64,000 nt of DNA, taken from the NCBI GenBank assembly GCA_018398575.1, contig JAGTXZ010000019.1:558001-622000 (forward strand), read 5' to 3'. How positions within the stretch are numbered: position 1 is the first letter of the stretch; each line of letters opens with the position of its first letter. Origin of the DNA: Ampelomyces quisqualis (lineage: Eukaryota; Ascomycota; Dothideomycetes; Pleosporales; Phaeosphaeriaceae). Shown here piece by piece: positions 34,327 through 44,777 of this stretch. The notes beneath the pieces were generated by a model, which saw only the letters and a program-made list of their open reading frames with translations, ran no database searches and was not told where the DNA came from. The position numbers and the translations under genes were made by a program.

Positions 34327-35196
34327 GTCATTTGACATGCTCAGGTAGAGGGCAAAAAGACTGGGCGGCGCTGTACTTTGCGTAGTGGTAAAAGCATGCA
34401 ATGCAGATGAACTGTGTATCACGGTACTATCAAATCCATTGAACTCCAAAAAGAAGACGAATGTAGCACACAACCATGCCATGACGTTGTAACATTCTTG
34501 AACTCTTATTCACATGTATTGATGTTCTCGAGTCTCATCCCACCCACATTGCCTCCTGGCGCATGCGAGCGAAAGTGTTCGGGTTTCACATGCAACGACA
34601 AAGTCGCATCATCGCAAACGACATCTAATCAAAGCTAATGGTAAAAAGTTCGCTCTCCTATCCCCCCGTTGTGTTCGCCCGCATGCTAATGACCCTTTTG
34701 TGCAGAGAAAATGCCATGTACAAAATCAACCTTGCTTGTCCTTGAAGCAGATGTGAAGCGAGAGTATGAAAAAAAAAGAACTGGTACTCTGTAAAAGGGG
34801 GGAATAAAACACCAAACAGCGCAGCAGCGAATGAAGATGCGCCAAAAGCGTATACGAGAAAGAACAAAAACTCCGAGTACTGCTGGGGTACTATGCCGCA
34901 TAGATGATTGAGAATGCGAGTGAAACAAGCAGAGTATGAACATGCCATGCGAAAGGGTGCAGTGGTCGGAAGGGGAAAAGTATATGTGCGATGCGGACAT
35001 GTACAGCGTTTCAGGCCAGCATGGTCGTCGCGAACCCAGGCCCAGAATTTCCAGGCTGTGCAGCTGCGCTCCGCGACGCGGCAACCTCTGCGATTGCGAG
35101 GCCGACGCATGGCCCGACGCAACCGAAAAGGGGGGCTTTGTTGGCGGCCTGAAGCTTGAGGAGCGCCAGTCCGGGCCGAATGGGATCCGTTTACGC
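34327..35196. other. Convergent intergenic region, 870 bp
   Basis: Lies between the stops of VPS27 and the leftward glycosyltransferase. Open frames on the reverse strand extend here from the glycosyltransferase region, but its reading frame ends at 35197 in the spliced model. Only 3' untranslated sequence is expected. Confidence 0.5.
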
Positions 35197-37198
35197 TCAG
35201 ACCAATTCTGGCCAGTGGTTGTATGGCATGAGAGCTGGACCTGTCCATTTTTCGCCGTACGCGTTGACGCGCGAGCCAGCAAAGAAGCCGTCTTGGGCGT
35301 GCTCGAGGACAGAAATCCACGATGAGGGTTCGGGGTGCTTGAGCCACTGATGTTGCAATGTTATCGACTTGTTCTTTTGATTGGACAAGGAGAAGTGGGA
35401 TTTGGAGGGCGCCACATGTGCGGCGCCCGCTAGTGCTGCACGATTTACGCGGGGCAGCAACGTGGAAAACATGCGATGCGCTTACCTGGTTGTGAATGTG
35501 GTATGTCCACGAGCCACGGAAAAAGTTGGACAATGTGCGGTTGTTTGGTGGGAACTTGTCTTCAGCCAAAATGTAGTCGGAAACGACGCCCTGATTGCGC
35601 AGCTCCACTTCCTCATCGACCGTCGCCTGGAAGGAATCGGCATGTGGAGCCTTGTCGCTATGTTTCGCGGCCTCGTCGTCATTGCCTCGCGCCTGGAGGT
35701 CTTTGCGTTGGGGCTCTTTGAGGTCGATAGTTTCCAGTTGTGGGCCCGAGTAACTTTCCCACTCATCCTTGACAGCGCCAGCTTTGCCCTTGAAAACTGC
35801 ACTATAGTCGCGAAGGCATGGTACTGTGCAGGGTCCTTCGCGGTCCCAGTTGAACTCTGTCCAGATGGGGTCAAAAGCGGCAGTCTCGAACATTTTGAAC
35901 TCCTTGTCGCGGCCGTCTTTCCAGGCCATGCGTCCCAACACTCGCGGGTGAAAGTTGACGCCCATGCGGATGCCGCCGAAAAGTAGATAGGACGACAGCG
36001 ACGAGTTGGCAGAGAGCGACATGATAGCAGTGTTGTACTCGCCAGGATGGGGATGGGCACCCCATCGCTCGGCGAAAGCGTGATCCTTGGGTAGGAGAAG
36101 GGGGCGCATATCCCTAAGCATGAGCACATCCATGTCATAGTACGCGCCACCATACAGGTGCAGGACAATGAAGCGTACAGCGTCTGAAACGGCTACGGGC
36201 AGGAAAGTCATCTGCTTTGGTGTGAGAACGAGGAACTGTTGGCCATGTTTGTCTTGGACAATGTTGTCGGCCACTTCCCTTTCGCCGACGGCGTTGGGCG
36301 CACCGGGTCTGCTCCAGTATCCGAAGCCAGTGTTATCATCCTTGTCGTTGGGCATGGGGATACGACTGGGGAACTTCCAAGCCTTGACCAAAATGTCACC
36401 ACGGTCGACGAGTGGCAGGAAACGAGCGAAAAGTGCATCCTTGGTGAGCATGTTCTCTACGGCGTCAGGGTTGCGGTCGCTGTCGAGCCATAGCCAGAGA
36501 CGGGAGCACGGCAGGTTTTGAGTGTAGAGGTAGCTCTTGATGAAGACCTCGACGCGCCAGGTCGCCGGACCCGTCCAGTATACGTGGTACGGAATGATGG
36601 GGCCGGGACATGTGCCGATAGTGGATGCATTCGCAGCCACCGCTTGCTTGACTGGGGTGTAGCTCGTCAACGTGTTGCCGTGGCCGTCTGCGTCTATGTA
36701 GTCGGCTTCGCGGGGGTCTTGGTTGCTCGCGCGATCAGCCTCCTTGGGCAGGTGATAGTAGCGGTCCTCCTCGTCGGCGAAGAAGCGCAGACAGTCGTAG
36801 GGCCTCCGCATCTTCTCCAGGCCCTCATATGTGCCCCTGCACTCCTCGATGAGCATCATCAGGTCGGCCTCGGTATCGACGTGCGGCCGCGGTCCCAGAT
36901 AGTCGTCCTTGATCTCCACCGCAGTGGTGGGGCGGTTGAAGACGTTGGCGTGGGGGTTGATGGTGACGGGCTTCGAGGTGCCCGCAAACTTGACTTGTAC
37001 GCCTGACTTGGTCGTCTTGATCAGCTCAGTGGGTCCCGTCTTGTCGAGAAAGGCGGGAATGCCGATTTTTCCTCTGGCAGCGACGCTGGGGTCGCTCACC
37101 ATGTTGAGTATGCCATAGAGGGCGGCATACAGCAGCGCGGCCAGGGTGAGGTTCTTCAGCAGCGTGAAGACGGCGCGGAGGCTCGAGCCCTCGGCCAT
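35197..37198 (-). CDS. DXD-type glycosyltransferase (GT32-like)
   Basis: Exons 35486-37198 and 35197-35346 on the complement give 620 residues; the 139-nt intron joins SWTYHIHNQ to WLKHPEPSSWISVLEHAQD and avoids an unlikely low-complexity tail. Type II membrane topology: one hydrophobic span (about 14-34, LKNLTLAALLYAALYGIL) then a lumenal catalytic part. The motif SDAVRFIVLHLYGGAYYDMDV (about 337-358) holds the D-x-D metal/sugar-nucleotide site and the preceding S-D of the GT32/alpha-1,4-glycosyltransferase DXD family. Such enzymes are Golgi mannosyl- or hexosyltransferases acting on glycoproteins or sphingolipids; the exact donor and acceptor are not known here. Confidence 0.85.
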
Positions 37199-37707
37199 GT
37201 TGATGTGCGGGGACGTGGCCGCGTGGTGTTATCGGGCGGTTGCCAGTGTCGCGACTTGTGTGTTGGGGGGGCGTCCGGCGAGGTGTGTTGGGGGGGGGGC
37301 GTCCGGCGAGGTGTGGCTGAGGGGGCGTCCGGCGAGGGGTGGCTGAGGGGTCTTCAGCTTGGGGCAGCGACGTTGCGCATGCGCTATGGGGGCCTGACGT
37401 ACTGTGTAGTGAATGGCAAATGCCGCACTGCAACGACTGTCAAGCAAAGACCACGGCACCAAGCCAACGCCGGAGAAGGAGAAGAAGGAGAGGAGCGCGC
37501 GCCAGGCTGTGGAGTGGCCCGGCGATCTAGTGTAGTAGTGGACTGTGTACATGGACTACTTAATTTCCCTCACCTGCACCCGCTTCCCCTGACGAAAACC
37601 TCCGGTCCCGAAGTAGTCGGTGTCAAGTTCAGAACACCACCACGCCACGCCCACCCCGCAACCCCAACCTGACCGCGCCGCCCCAGCAGGACCCTGCCTG
37701 CAAGTAA
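37199..37707. promoter_or_regulatory. Divergent promoter region with G-rich repeat
   Basis: About 510 bp between the outward-facing glycosyltransferase and alpha/beta hydrolase-like genes. It holds the G-rich tandem repeat listed separately. Confidence 0.5.
37264..37346. repeat. G-rich imperfect tandem repeat, three copies
   Basis: The core gcgtccggcgagg begins at 37271, 37299 and 37325 (spacings 28 and 26). Between cores are runs of 4 to 9 G on the plus strand, enough for a G-quadruplex. It lies about 65-150 bp upstream of the glycosyltransferase ATG, probably in its leader. Confidence 0.75.
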
Positions 37708-39187
37708 ATGCCGCCGCGCCTGCGCGCAAAGGCACTCGCTGCCCGCCGACTCGCCCACCACCCACCACCGCCCTGCTGGCCGTCCCTCGGGCGTTCCCTC
37801 TCCGCCGTCACGGCTGCACCGTCTCACGAGAGCGTCCATGTGCCCTGCCGATCCAATGGCCTCATAACCGTCGAGTAAGTTCCCTCCAACCCAGCTAGCC
37901 GGCGTCTGGACTCGGCACCCTGCTGGCAGCCCACAAGGCCCGGCGCCTCGCAGGCTTCACGTGCCATGACCTCACCGGGGTGTCGGTCACTAACCGCATT
38001 GGCACAGTATCTTTCACGCCGCGAAACCTTCATCGCCCGTCATTGTTCACCTGCCCTCGGGGCCTGTCTTGCCTGATGTCCATGATGATGAAGAACGTGT
38101 GATATCTCTCTTGCGCAAAACCACAGGAGCGACAATTGCTCGCATCAACTATCGAGCCTCGTCCAAGCATCAGTACCCCACGCCGTTTCATGATGTGCTG
38201 TATGGGTTCGACTGGGTTCGTGACAACCTCCTCGATGAGTTTCGCCGACCATACCTCTCTCGCATGGGCGTGGTTGGAGAGCTTTTAGGAGGCTCCTTGG
38301 CGACGATGCTTGCCTTGACCGAATGTCGTCTCGGTGAGAGTCGCATTGGTGCTGCTGCTGTAAATAGCCCCATCGTGGACTGGGTCTTTCCCGAGCATCT
38401 TCCCGTCCTGGATCCTTCACAGCTGCCAGAGCCCATGGCTCCAGACGAGACAGCATTCCCCGCGGATGCAGATTTCATGGCTTCACATGTACCCGTGGTA
38501 GAGCCCCCGGAGCCCAAGACTCGAAAGCGGACGCCAAAGGTTCTTCCGCAAACGGCGTGGCAGCGCTATGGTGACAACAAGATCATACCAAACCTGACCC
38601 TCGTGGCAGAGCGCGATGTTCTCTTTAGCAACCCGGAAGACTACCTTGATCGATTTGCTTCCCCAATTCACTTCTTCCGTTCACCCCATGCCCAGCTCAT
38701 ACTTCCTCAGCAGGACGACATGTTTGCATCCAGGCAACCTGACGAGGTCCTTGACATCGAGGCGCAAATGAGTTTGGATCACTACAATGCTGTCCACCAA
38801 CAGGCATCGTCGACACCGGAATTGCCCATCCTGAGTCGATGTCGGGCCTATGCCCGAAACTATCCGCCGGCTGGCAGCAACCTAAGACTGCCTGCATGGG
38901 ACATAACCATCGGTATGGAGAGCCCGTTGGCTGAACAAGCAGCCGAGCTCACAAAGCTGTTGAGACGCAGCGTTGCGCGCCAGCATCTCAAGTCGTACGC
39001 TGGGCGTACACGCTGGCATGATGCGACCGAGAAAGAAAAGTACGAAGAGTATGCCGCAGGTATCGTGCATCTCAATCAAGTAACGGGCCTCGGTCTGTGG
39101 ACCGAGCAATCAGATGCAACATGGGAGAGCAACATGCAGAGAATGGGCACGTGGATGAAAGAACGCCTGGAATCGGGTAAAACATGA
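37708..39187 (+). CDS. Alpha/beta hydrolase-fold protein, nucleophile doubtful
   Basis: Exons 37708-37874 and 38008-39187 give 448 residues; the intron (GTAAGT...CACTAACCGC...CAG) joins SNGLITVD to IFHAAKPSSPVIVHLPSG. The N-terminus is basic and could be a mitochondrial leader (PPRLRAKALAARRLAHH). The fold is suggested by strand VIVHLPSGP, TGATIARINYR, HDVLYGFDWVRDNL and MGVVGELLGGSLATMLAL. The last is where a G-x-S-x-G elbow would be expected, but the central residue reads Leu in G-E-L-L-G; the next Ser is in G-G-S-L-A. It may therefore be an inactive relative. Its stop lies 24 bp from that of the facing gene. Confidence 0.75.
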
Positions 39188-39211
39188 CGACAACCGACTT
39201 CCAAACAGCAA

Positions 39212-40247
39212 TTACATATAACGCTCCGGTGCAAATGCGCCAGACGATGCCACCCCATCAATAGGGAGCCCACACGGCTCGAGTTGCATCAAGGCAGCCT
39301 CACGGCAACGCTCCTCTGGCCATTGCACTTTCATACCAGCCTTCTGCGCCAGGCCGAATACGAAAGCATCTAACTCGCACGCACCATAATGATACGCCTC
39401 CACACGCACAAGTCCGGTAGGTGCGTAACGCAGCAATGGTGCCTTTTCTGGGTGAAAGCCTCGCACATAAGTCGACAGGCAATTGATCTGAATACCGTAT
39501 CCTTTCCTAAGGACCTCATCGCTCATGAACGGCAGTAATGGCTTCAGAGCCGACTGCGCACCTACTTCGAGAGGGCAGTCTCCTGGCGCAAGACGATGCC
39601 CCTTGGAGTATAGAATGTTACCGCCACGATCCGGCGGACTTTCGCGAACAGTGACAGCATAGCTACTATCGTGCACAACTTGATTACCGCTGATCTCCTC
39701 TTCTGTGCTGTTCTTCATAAGGCTATCCACGAATTGCCGTATCTTCTCACACTGCCTCGTGGATACGGAACGAGGAATTCAAAATAAGCGCGCCTCTTGC
39801 CCTGCTGCCACCTGGGTGTAGTAAAGTACGGGAAACTCTGTTTCCACCTGAATTGTGTGTGAGTCACATGGTGTGTATTCATGCCGCCGTCCTGGATGAA
39901 CAGCGGGATGATCAGCAAGAAATGTGCCGAGAAGAAAAAGGTTCCCTGTTCTTGTTGTCAACGAGTAAGACTCTTGCACAGCCAGTTTGTTTTCAAGCCG
40001 TGAGCTAATGTCTATCGAGCAATCAGTTTGCTAGGCGGGAGTGTCACAAGCTTTTTATGAGGACCCTTAGCTACATGCGAAAGTACCTAGTCAGGTCTCA
40101 TTCACTGATCGTGCATTTCCTCTTACTGATGACACTTACGGCAGTGAAAGGGGTTCCGAGGTAACGAGGTGGCAACTTGAGACACAAGAAGCCAACATCT
40201 TCTATCAATGTTTCTTCCAGCTCACGCGATGCATGACAATATCGCAT
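39212..40247 (-). CDS. Hypothetical protein, three exons
   Basis: Not recognised. Exons 40140-40247, 39812-40030 and 39212-39751 on the complement give 288 residues with all junctions in phase 0. Exon 1 runs from MRYCHASRELEE to LPPRYLGTPFTA with a strong GTAAGT donor. Exon 2 contains LENKLAVQESYSLTTRTGNL and VETEFPVLYYTQ. Exon 3 contains CEKIRQFVDSLMKN, GYGIQINCLSTYVRGF and LQKAGMKVQWPEE-like sequence. The second intron (60 nt) removes an in-frame TGA at 39779-39781; its donor GTGGCA is weak. If it is not spliced, the gene is interrupted. The protein appears globular, with no membrane span or signal peptide. Confidence 0.5.
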
Positions 40248-40485
40248 GGCTCATTACTCACCGGATTGTGGCTTACTTAGAAGCGCCACCTGTTTGCTAC
40301 TCTGATACAATCTCGCTTCCGCATGATTCCAGCACCATGGTAGCAAACTCAACTTTCTTTCAGGCAGCTACAAGCGCAGTGTTTGCTATTGGGTCAAAGA
40401 CTCAGATGGTCGGATGCTCATAGTATAATTCACCCACGACGAGCGGAGAAGACATTTCAACGCCATCTTGAAGTCGTATTGAGGG

Positions 40486-42153
40486 ATGGCTGATCGCAGG
40501 AACAAGTCAGGACACGGCGATAGAGCGCGCGATGCTAGTGAATGGGCGCAGGGTATGAATGAGGAAGAGATAGCTAAGGACGGGGATGCGGGCGGAGTGC
40601 AAGAGGAACATGACAACGACATGGTCGAGGATCAAGATCCCAGCGAGAGGAACAAAGTGACTGAGTCGGAGGATGCATTCGTCGTTGATGTTACAGAACG
40701 AAACGACATCAGCCCCAAACGCGCTCGGGAAGAGGGAGAGGCAGAGCCTGTCGACAACGACGCGGAGCCCTCTGAGAAGCGTCGTAAGACACGTTCAGAA
40801 TCTGGCGCTATCGAAAAGCCATCACTCGACAAGAACGACAGTTCTGATGCGGCACGCCCCCAGGACCCCGAGACAGAGGCCGAGAAGAACAGGAAAAAAA
40901 GCCTGGATTTCTTGCATGGCATTCGCACCAACTGGGACTTGCAGCTCCACGATCTTGTCGATGAGGCGCCTGACCATTTACTGGAAAAGGCTATCACGAA
41001 AGACGAACAAGTGGATGTGAAATCGCTGGGTCAGCTTTACGACTTATCCAAGGCCACCCGGGGCCAGTGGAGCGGTAAAGACGGGGTACAAGCAGAGTTG
41101 GCGAAGAGCTTGGCGAAATTGACCAGACACAGCAAAGGAGTTTTTGACAAGGCCATCAACGAGGTCCGTGCTGTATTCACAGCGAGGAAGAGTTCAACAA
41201 ATGGAACAGGACATGGTGGACATGCGCCATCTGCCGTGCGCAATAACGACGCCTTTCCTACAGATATTGCTCGACGCCAACAGCTCGTCGAACTCATCAC
41301 TGAAGCATGGGGGATGTCACCACAGGAAGTTGTACCTCGTGACATGCTGAGAAGCTTCAAGAGTCCCGATCCGCTCAAATGGGACACCTATGCTCTGACA
41401 CGACTTTGGGAGTTTGGGGAGCTCAAAGTCTCCAAAACTTACGTCAGTGGTTTGCAGAAACAACTGGAAATAGGATATTTCAAGCGGCTAAAGGGTTTTG
41501 TGGTGACAAAAGAGTTGACAGCCGAGGATGTGCACTATGCACACAACGCGGGTGAGTCTAGGAAGCCTTTCGATGCGCTGGAGTTGCCAGAATTAGTAGG
41601 ACCGCCCATCATAGTGTACAGTGCGAGCGAAACACATCCAGATGGACCTTCTGACGACCATCTTTCGCGCGGAGCCACACACGAGCCTCGTTCAGACAGA
41701 TCCACGAGCGGCCCTCGTTTAGACAGACCTAGCAACGAGCCCCGTGCAGGTAGTACTCCCAGCCAGCCACCGAATGCACGCGAACCGTCTCCTTCACCAC
41801 AGCACAATGAAACCCCGGTAGTTCAAAGTGAACGCCCTGTCGACACCAGGCAACGTCGCCGAACTCCGCGCATCGAACGGGAGATTATCATTGCGGCACA
41901 GAATCTCCGAATCGCTCTACGCGAACAGCGTTTGGCTGAAGCCAACGTCGAAGTGGCGAAGGCTCGATACCAAGAGGCGTTCATAGCGGGACACAATCGT
42001 GTAGGAATGGATAAGATTGTTGCGGCTGAGGTAGCAGTCACCGACGCGAAATGCAAGGTGGAAGACGCCAACACCAAGCTCATTGAGTTGAGAGAAAAGC
42101 TTGATAAGCTTCAGGGTGAGAAGGAGGGCCCGCGTGTGGATGAGAAGGAGTAA
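40486..42153 (+). CDS. Charged coiled-coil protein, tandem family member A
   Basis: 555 residues, single exon, ATG at 40486. Family not recognised. The N-terminal 130 residues are acidic with a nuclear-localisation-like block (SEKRRKTRSE). A folded region follows: FLHGIRTNWDLQLHDLVDEA (about 145-165) and AWGMSPQEVVPRDMLRSF to YVSGLQKQLEIGYFKRLKGF (about 280-345). Then comes a Pro/Ser/Arg linker with imperfect repeats of DRPS/EPR type. Residues about 465-545 form a long helix (REIIIAAQNLRIALREQRLAEANVEVAKARY), likely a coiled coil. It shares the I-x-T-N-W segment with the next gene. A nuclear scaffold role would be a guess. Confidence 0.7.
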   Translation: MADRRNKSGHGDRARDASEWAQGMNEEEIAKDGDAGGVQEEHDNDMVEDQDPSERNKVTESEDAFVVDVTERNDISPKRAREEGEAEPVDNDAEPSEKRRKTRSESGAIEKPSLDKNDSSDAARPQDPETEAEKNRKKSLDFLHGIRTNWDLQLHDLVDEAPDHLLEKAITKDEQVDVKSLGQLYDLSKATRGQWSGKDGVQAELAKSLAKLTRHSKGVFDKAINEVRAVFTARKSSTNGTGHGGHAPSAVRNNDAFPTDIARRQQLVELITEAWGMSPQEVVPRDMLRSFKSPDPLKWDTYALTRLWEFGELKVSKTYVSGLQKQLEIGYFKRLKGFVVTKELTAEDVHYAHNAGESRKPFDALELPELVGPPIIVYSASETHPDGPSDDHLSRGATHEPRSDRSTSGPRLDRPSNEPRAGSTPSQPPNAREPSPSPQHNETPVVQSERPVDTRQRRRTPRIEREIIIAAQNLRIALREQRLAEANVEVAKARYQEAFIAGHNRVGMDKIVAAEVAVTDAKCKVEDANTKLIELREKLDKLQGEKEGPRVDEKE

Positions 42154-42599
42154 TTGGGAGTATTTAGACAGCGGGTAGAATGGAATGATCGTAGCATCTG
42201 TATGCGAATAGACTGGAGGTATCAATAGATTTACATACATAAACTGTCATCATGGAGCTGTAACTATTTATGCTCCGCACGTGGATATCGTGACCGCCTT
42301 CTTGGCACTTCAGGGTCGCTTCATTCGAAACCAAAAACGGGAGATATTCAAGAGTGTTTGCTTCAAAAAATCGAAATTTTGCCGCTGAAATGATTGCACG
42401 ATTCAAGACAATGTCGCAGTTGGCTTGGGCTGGAATCTTCCATGCTTGCTGAGACAAATCCGTCACAAACATGCGTCTTTGTCGTAGATGGGCAAGCTGA
42501 TGCGGGTTTTCAGGATATAAGAACAGTTAAACATCCTTCTTGCCTCCTTCAATAAGCAGTCGTCGATTGTGCACGAAGTTCCAGACCTTCCACGCCACA
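42154..42599. other. Intergenic between tandem genes A and B
   Basis: About 450 bp. The frame of gene B stays open back to 42540, but the ATG at 42600 is the first good start. Short reverse frames show no content. Confidence 0.5.
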
Positions 42600-43781
42600 A
42601 TGACACGACCCAGGAAGACTGCAAAGAGGCCCTCCAACTCACAGCAGATCGCTGGGACTTCCAGCTACGCCCCGATTGCAAACCGCAGTAGCGCTTGGAT
42701 CGACACCGATGAGGAGATAGATTTCGAGAACAACGACACTGAACAGGATGCGGCTCAAGATGACGACTCCGAACTCACCGTGCTCAACGATCAAAACGAA
42801 GCGCTCCTGACAATTCAGACCAACTGGGGCATCAAAAGGCTGGAAGAAGTCATCAAGGAAGGCACCTGGCTCAAAGGCATGTCCAGAATTGACAAAATCG
42901 AAGGCACCAACGACATCAAGTTCGAGGATGCAACAATCCTAGCAGCTCGCGACCTTGCGGAAGTGTCGAACCAAAAGAAAGCTCATGTCCAGGCAGAGAT
43001 GGCTGACATGTGGAAAGACCGTGACAAGGCGCGTGTCCCAGGCCGAAAGGTCGGAGCTAGTTGGGAGGACAAACAGAAGAACATGAGGGTCGATTTTGGC
43101 CGGTTACGTGTGAAGATGGCGGCAAATCTGCAACTTGGGGATGACACTGTGGACAAGAATGCAGCTGCACCAAAGACGAAAGGAAAAAGGACTCTGCCCG
43201 AGCCGAGCGAGAACCCACGCGCCGTTAGAATCGAGGTGAATGAGAGCAAGTCTCCAGGACAAAACAACATTGACAGCCACAAGCGCCTGAACGCAGCGCC
43301 ACAGGACGAACAACTTCAAGATAGTCCCAACAGGGACAGTGACGATCTCACGAACGATGGCACCGAAATCAACCAGCCAAACAATCTATCGCATCCCGCG
43401 CAAAATGAGTCCAGCTCTGCGCGCCCCCCGTCTCACCCATCCAGTCCCGTACAACAACGAGTTCAACCTCCACTTATCCCACCTTCCAAAACCCAAGCAG
43501 CTCCGCCTAAGCCAACCAAGGTCGACCAAATCGAGTGGGAAATGTACAAAGCCGACCAGGACACCAAGAATGCCGAATCAGCTTTGACGAAGGAACAGAT
43601 GGCCAAGAAGGTGCTCGGCATCAAGTGGGGTGCAAGCGCATATGAGTACATGGAAGCTGATCGCCGTATCGCTGAAGCTGCCGCCAAAGTAGAAGAGACA
43701 TTCCTGGCGCAAGAAAAGTTGGCAAAGAAGAAGATGGAGGCTGAGTTTGCAGAGGATGATGCTTCTGAGGCGGGGGATTGA
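42600..43781 (+). CDS. Charged coiled-coil protein, tandem family member B
   Basis: 393 residues from the ATG at 42600 (MTRPRKTAKRPSNSQQ). An acidic stretch (DTDEEIDFENNDTEQD) precedes LLTIQTNWGIKRLEEVIKEG, which parallels FLHGIRTNWDLQLHDLVDEA in the upstream gene. The middle is hydrophilic. A Pro-rich linker leads to a C-terminal helix (DRRIAEAAAKVEETFLAQEKLAKKKME) likely to form a coiled coil. No named domain is recognised. The shared layout of acidic head, T-N-W block, Pro-rich linker and C-terminal helix argues that the pair arose by tandem duplication and then diverged strongly. Confidence 0.65.
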   Translation: MTRPRKTAKRPSNSQQIAGTSSYAPIANRSSAWIDTDEEIDFENNDTEQDAAQDDDSELTVLNDQNEALLTIQTNWGIKRLEEVIKEGTWLKGMSRIDKIEGTNDIKFEDATILAARDLAEVSNQKKAHVQAEMADMWKDRDKARVPGRKVGASWEDKQKNMRVDFGRLRVKMAANLQLGDDTVDKNAAAPKTKGKRTLPEPSENPRAVRIEVNESKSPGQNNIDSHKRLNAAPQDEQLQDSPNRDSDDLTNDGTEINQPNNLSHPAQNESSSARPPSHPSSPVQQRVQPPLIPPSKTQAAPPKPTKVDQIEWEMYKADQDTKNAESALTKEQMAKKVLGIKWGASAYEYMEADRRIAEAAAKVEETFLAQEKLAKKKMEAEFAEDDASEAGD

Positions 43782-43974
43782 GGACGGTGGAATGGATATT
43801 TCCAGAGACTTGACTTGAATGTGCGAACCTTGGATATGAGCGGACACGAACCAGATGGTACAAGCCAGGTTTTTGGGTTGGGGGGTTTGAATTTCTTTTT
43901 GTAGTCCTGGAGAGAAGATGATGAACAGCGCGCCCTAATAACAACATGGAGGGAAAAAAACTTCACGCCCGACA

Positions 43975-44328
43975 ATGTGCATGTGCATGATTTGCCTGAT
44001 GCTGATCCAATTGCTGCAATGTCACAGGCTTCGCTCCGCACTTATTTGTGTTCCTGTAGATCGCACACTCTCGCCCAACGCATACGACTTGAATTACTCC
44101 CGATACAAGGTCTCGGAAGCCTTCCGCAACCTTGAGCGTGCGGAGGCAAGGCAAACGAGCGCAGTGGCGCAGAAAATTGTTCATCTGAGCGTCCCTGAGG
44201 CGTCGGAAGCGGTCGCAAAGGCCGAAGAAACCTTGGCTCACACAGATACGATCTTGGGGGAGCAGAGAAGCGAGATGTTGCTAGGAGGTGCACAGGGTAA
44301 GGATAATGAGGGTGAAGGGGACGATTAA
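43975..44328 (+). pseudogene. Possible third family member, relic or mis-split gene
   Basis: A 117-codon frame whose C-terminal half looks coding: YSRYKVSEAFRNLERAEA and VPEASEAVAKAEETLAHT form a helix like the C-termini of the two upstream genes, and it ends in an acidic tail. The first 25 codons look random. In another frame just upstream (about 43905-44040) there is protein-like sequence (EDDEQRALITTWREKNFTPD) preceded by a TTTTTGTAG acceptor-like site. No splice pair joins the two frames properly. A frameshifted copy, or a small gene with an unusual intron, would explain this. Confidence 0.35.
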
Positions 44329-44777
44329 GAATCAAGGGACGCATGGGCAATGAGCGAACACGGGGCAAACTGTACAAGCACGGATGTGGACGGAGTTTTG
44401 ACTTGATTTGGAAAATCCAGTGTTGACGGTAAAGAAAACGCATCGCGATGGTGCGAAGCTATGGTGCTTCATTGCAGTGCACCCGGTGAATCAGATCCTA
44501 TCGGAAAGACAGCGTGACTTGCAATAAACACAATGGCCATCTCATCCCCTGTTGATTCAACTATTCGCAATGCATTGATGTCAAAATCCCATCCTACGTC
44601 CATGCCTAGCAACCAAATTTCGTTGCAGTGTGCGCGTCGATGAAAGATCGTCGAGAAGGTTGGGATTTCGCGGTGCAAAATCGAGACATGTAACCAGTGA
44701 CTTGTACAACGCGCTGCAGCCAAAGCCGTGGCACTGGTACCAAATCGGAACGACCTACGAGAAGCTATACAAACCCT
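44329..44777. other. Convergent intergenic region, nothing seen
   Basis: Lies before the stop codon of the leftward dynamin-family gene. Short frames only. Confidence 0.5.

Noticed and set aside
34658..35196. Long C-terminal extension of the glycosyltransferase frame (total 846 codons)
   Set aside because: The extension reads as low-complexity Arg/Ser-rich sequence. A clean GT-AG intron with a protein-like 49-residue last exon explains the gene better.
37026..37433. Reverse frame with Pro/Arg/Thr repeats
   Set aside because: It is the translation of the G-rich tandem repeat and the shadow of the glycosyltransferase N-terminus, not a separate protein.
40031..40090. Protein-like stretch between exons 1 and 2 of the gene at 39212-40247
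   Set aside because: One frame here reads smoothly (VLSHVAKGPHKK onward) and could be an exon, but it runs into TAG and cannot be joined to the next exon without a 2-nt shift. Treating 40031-40139 as one intron keeps frame.
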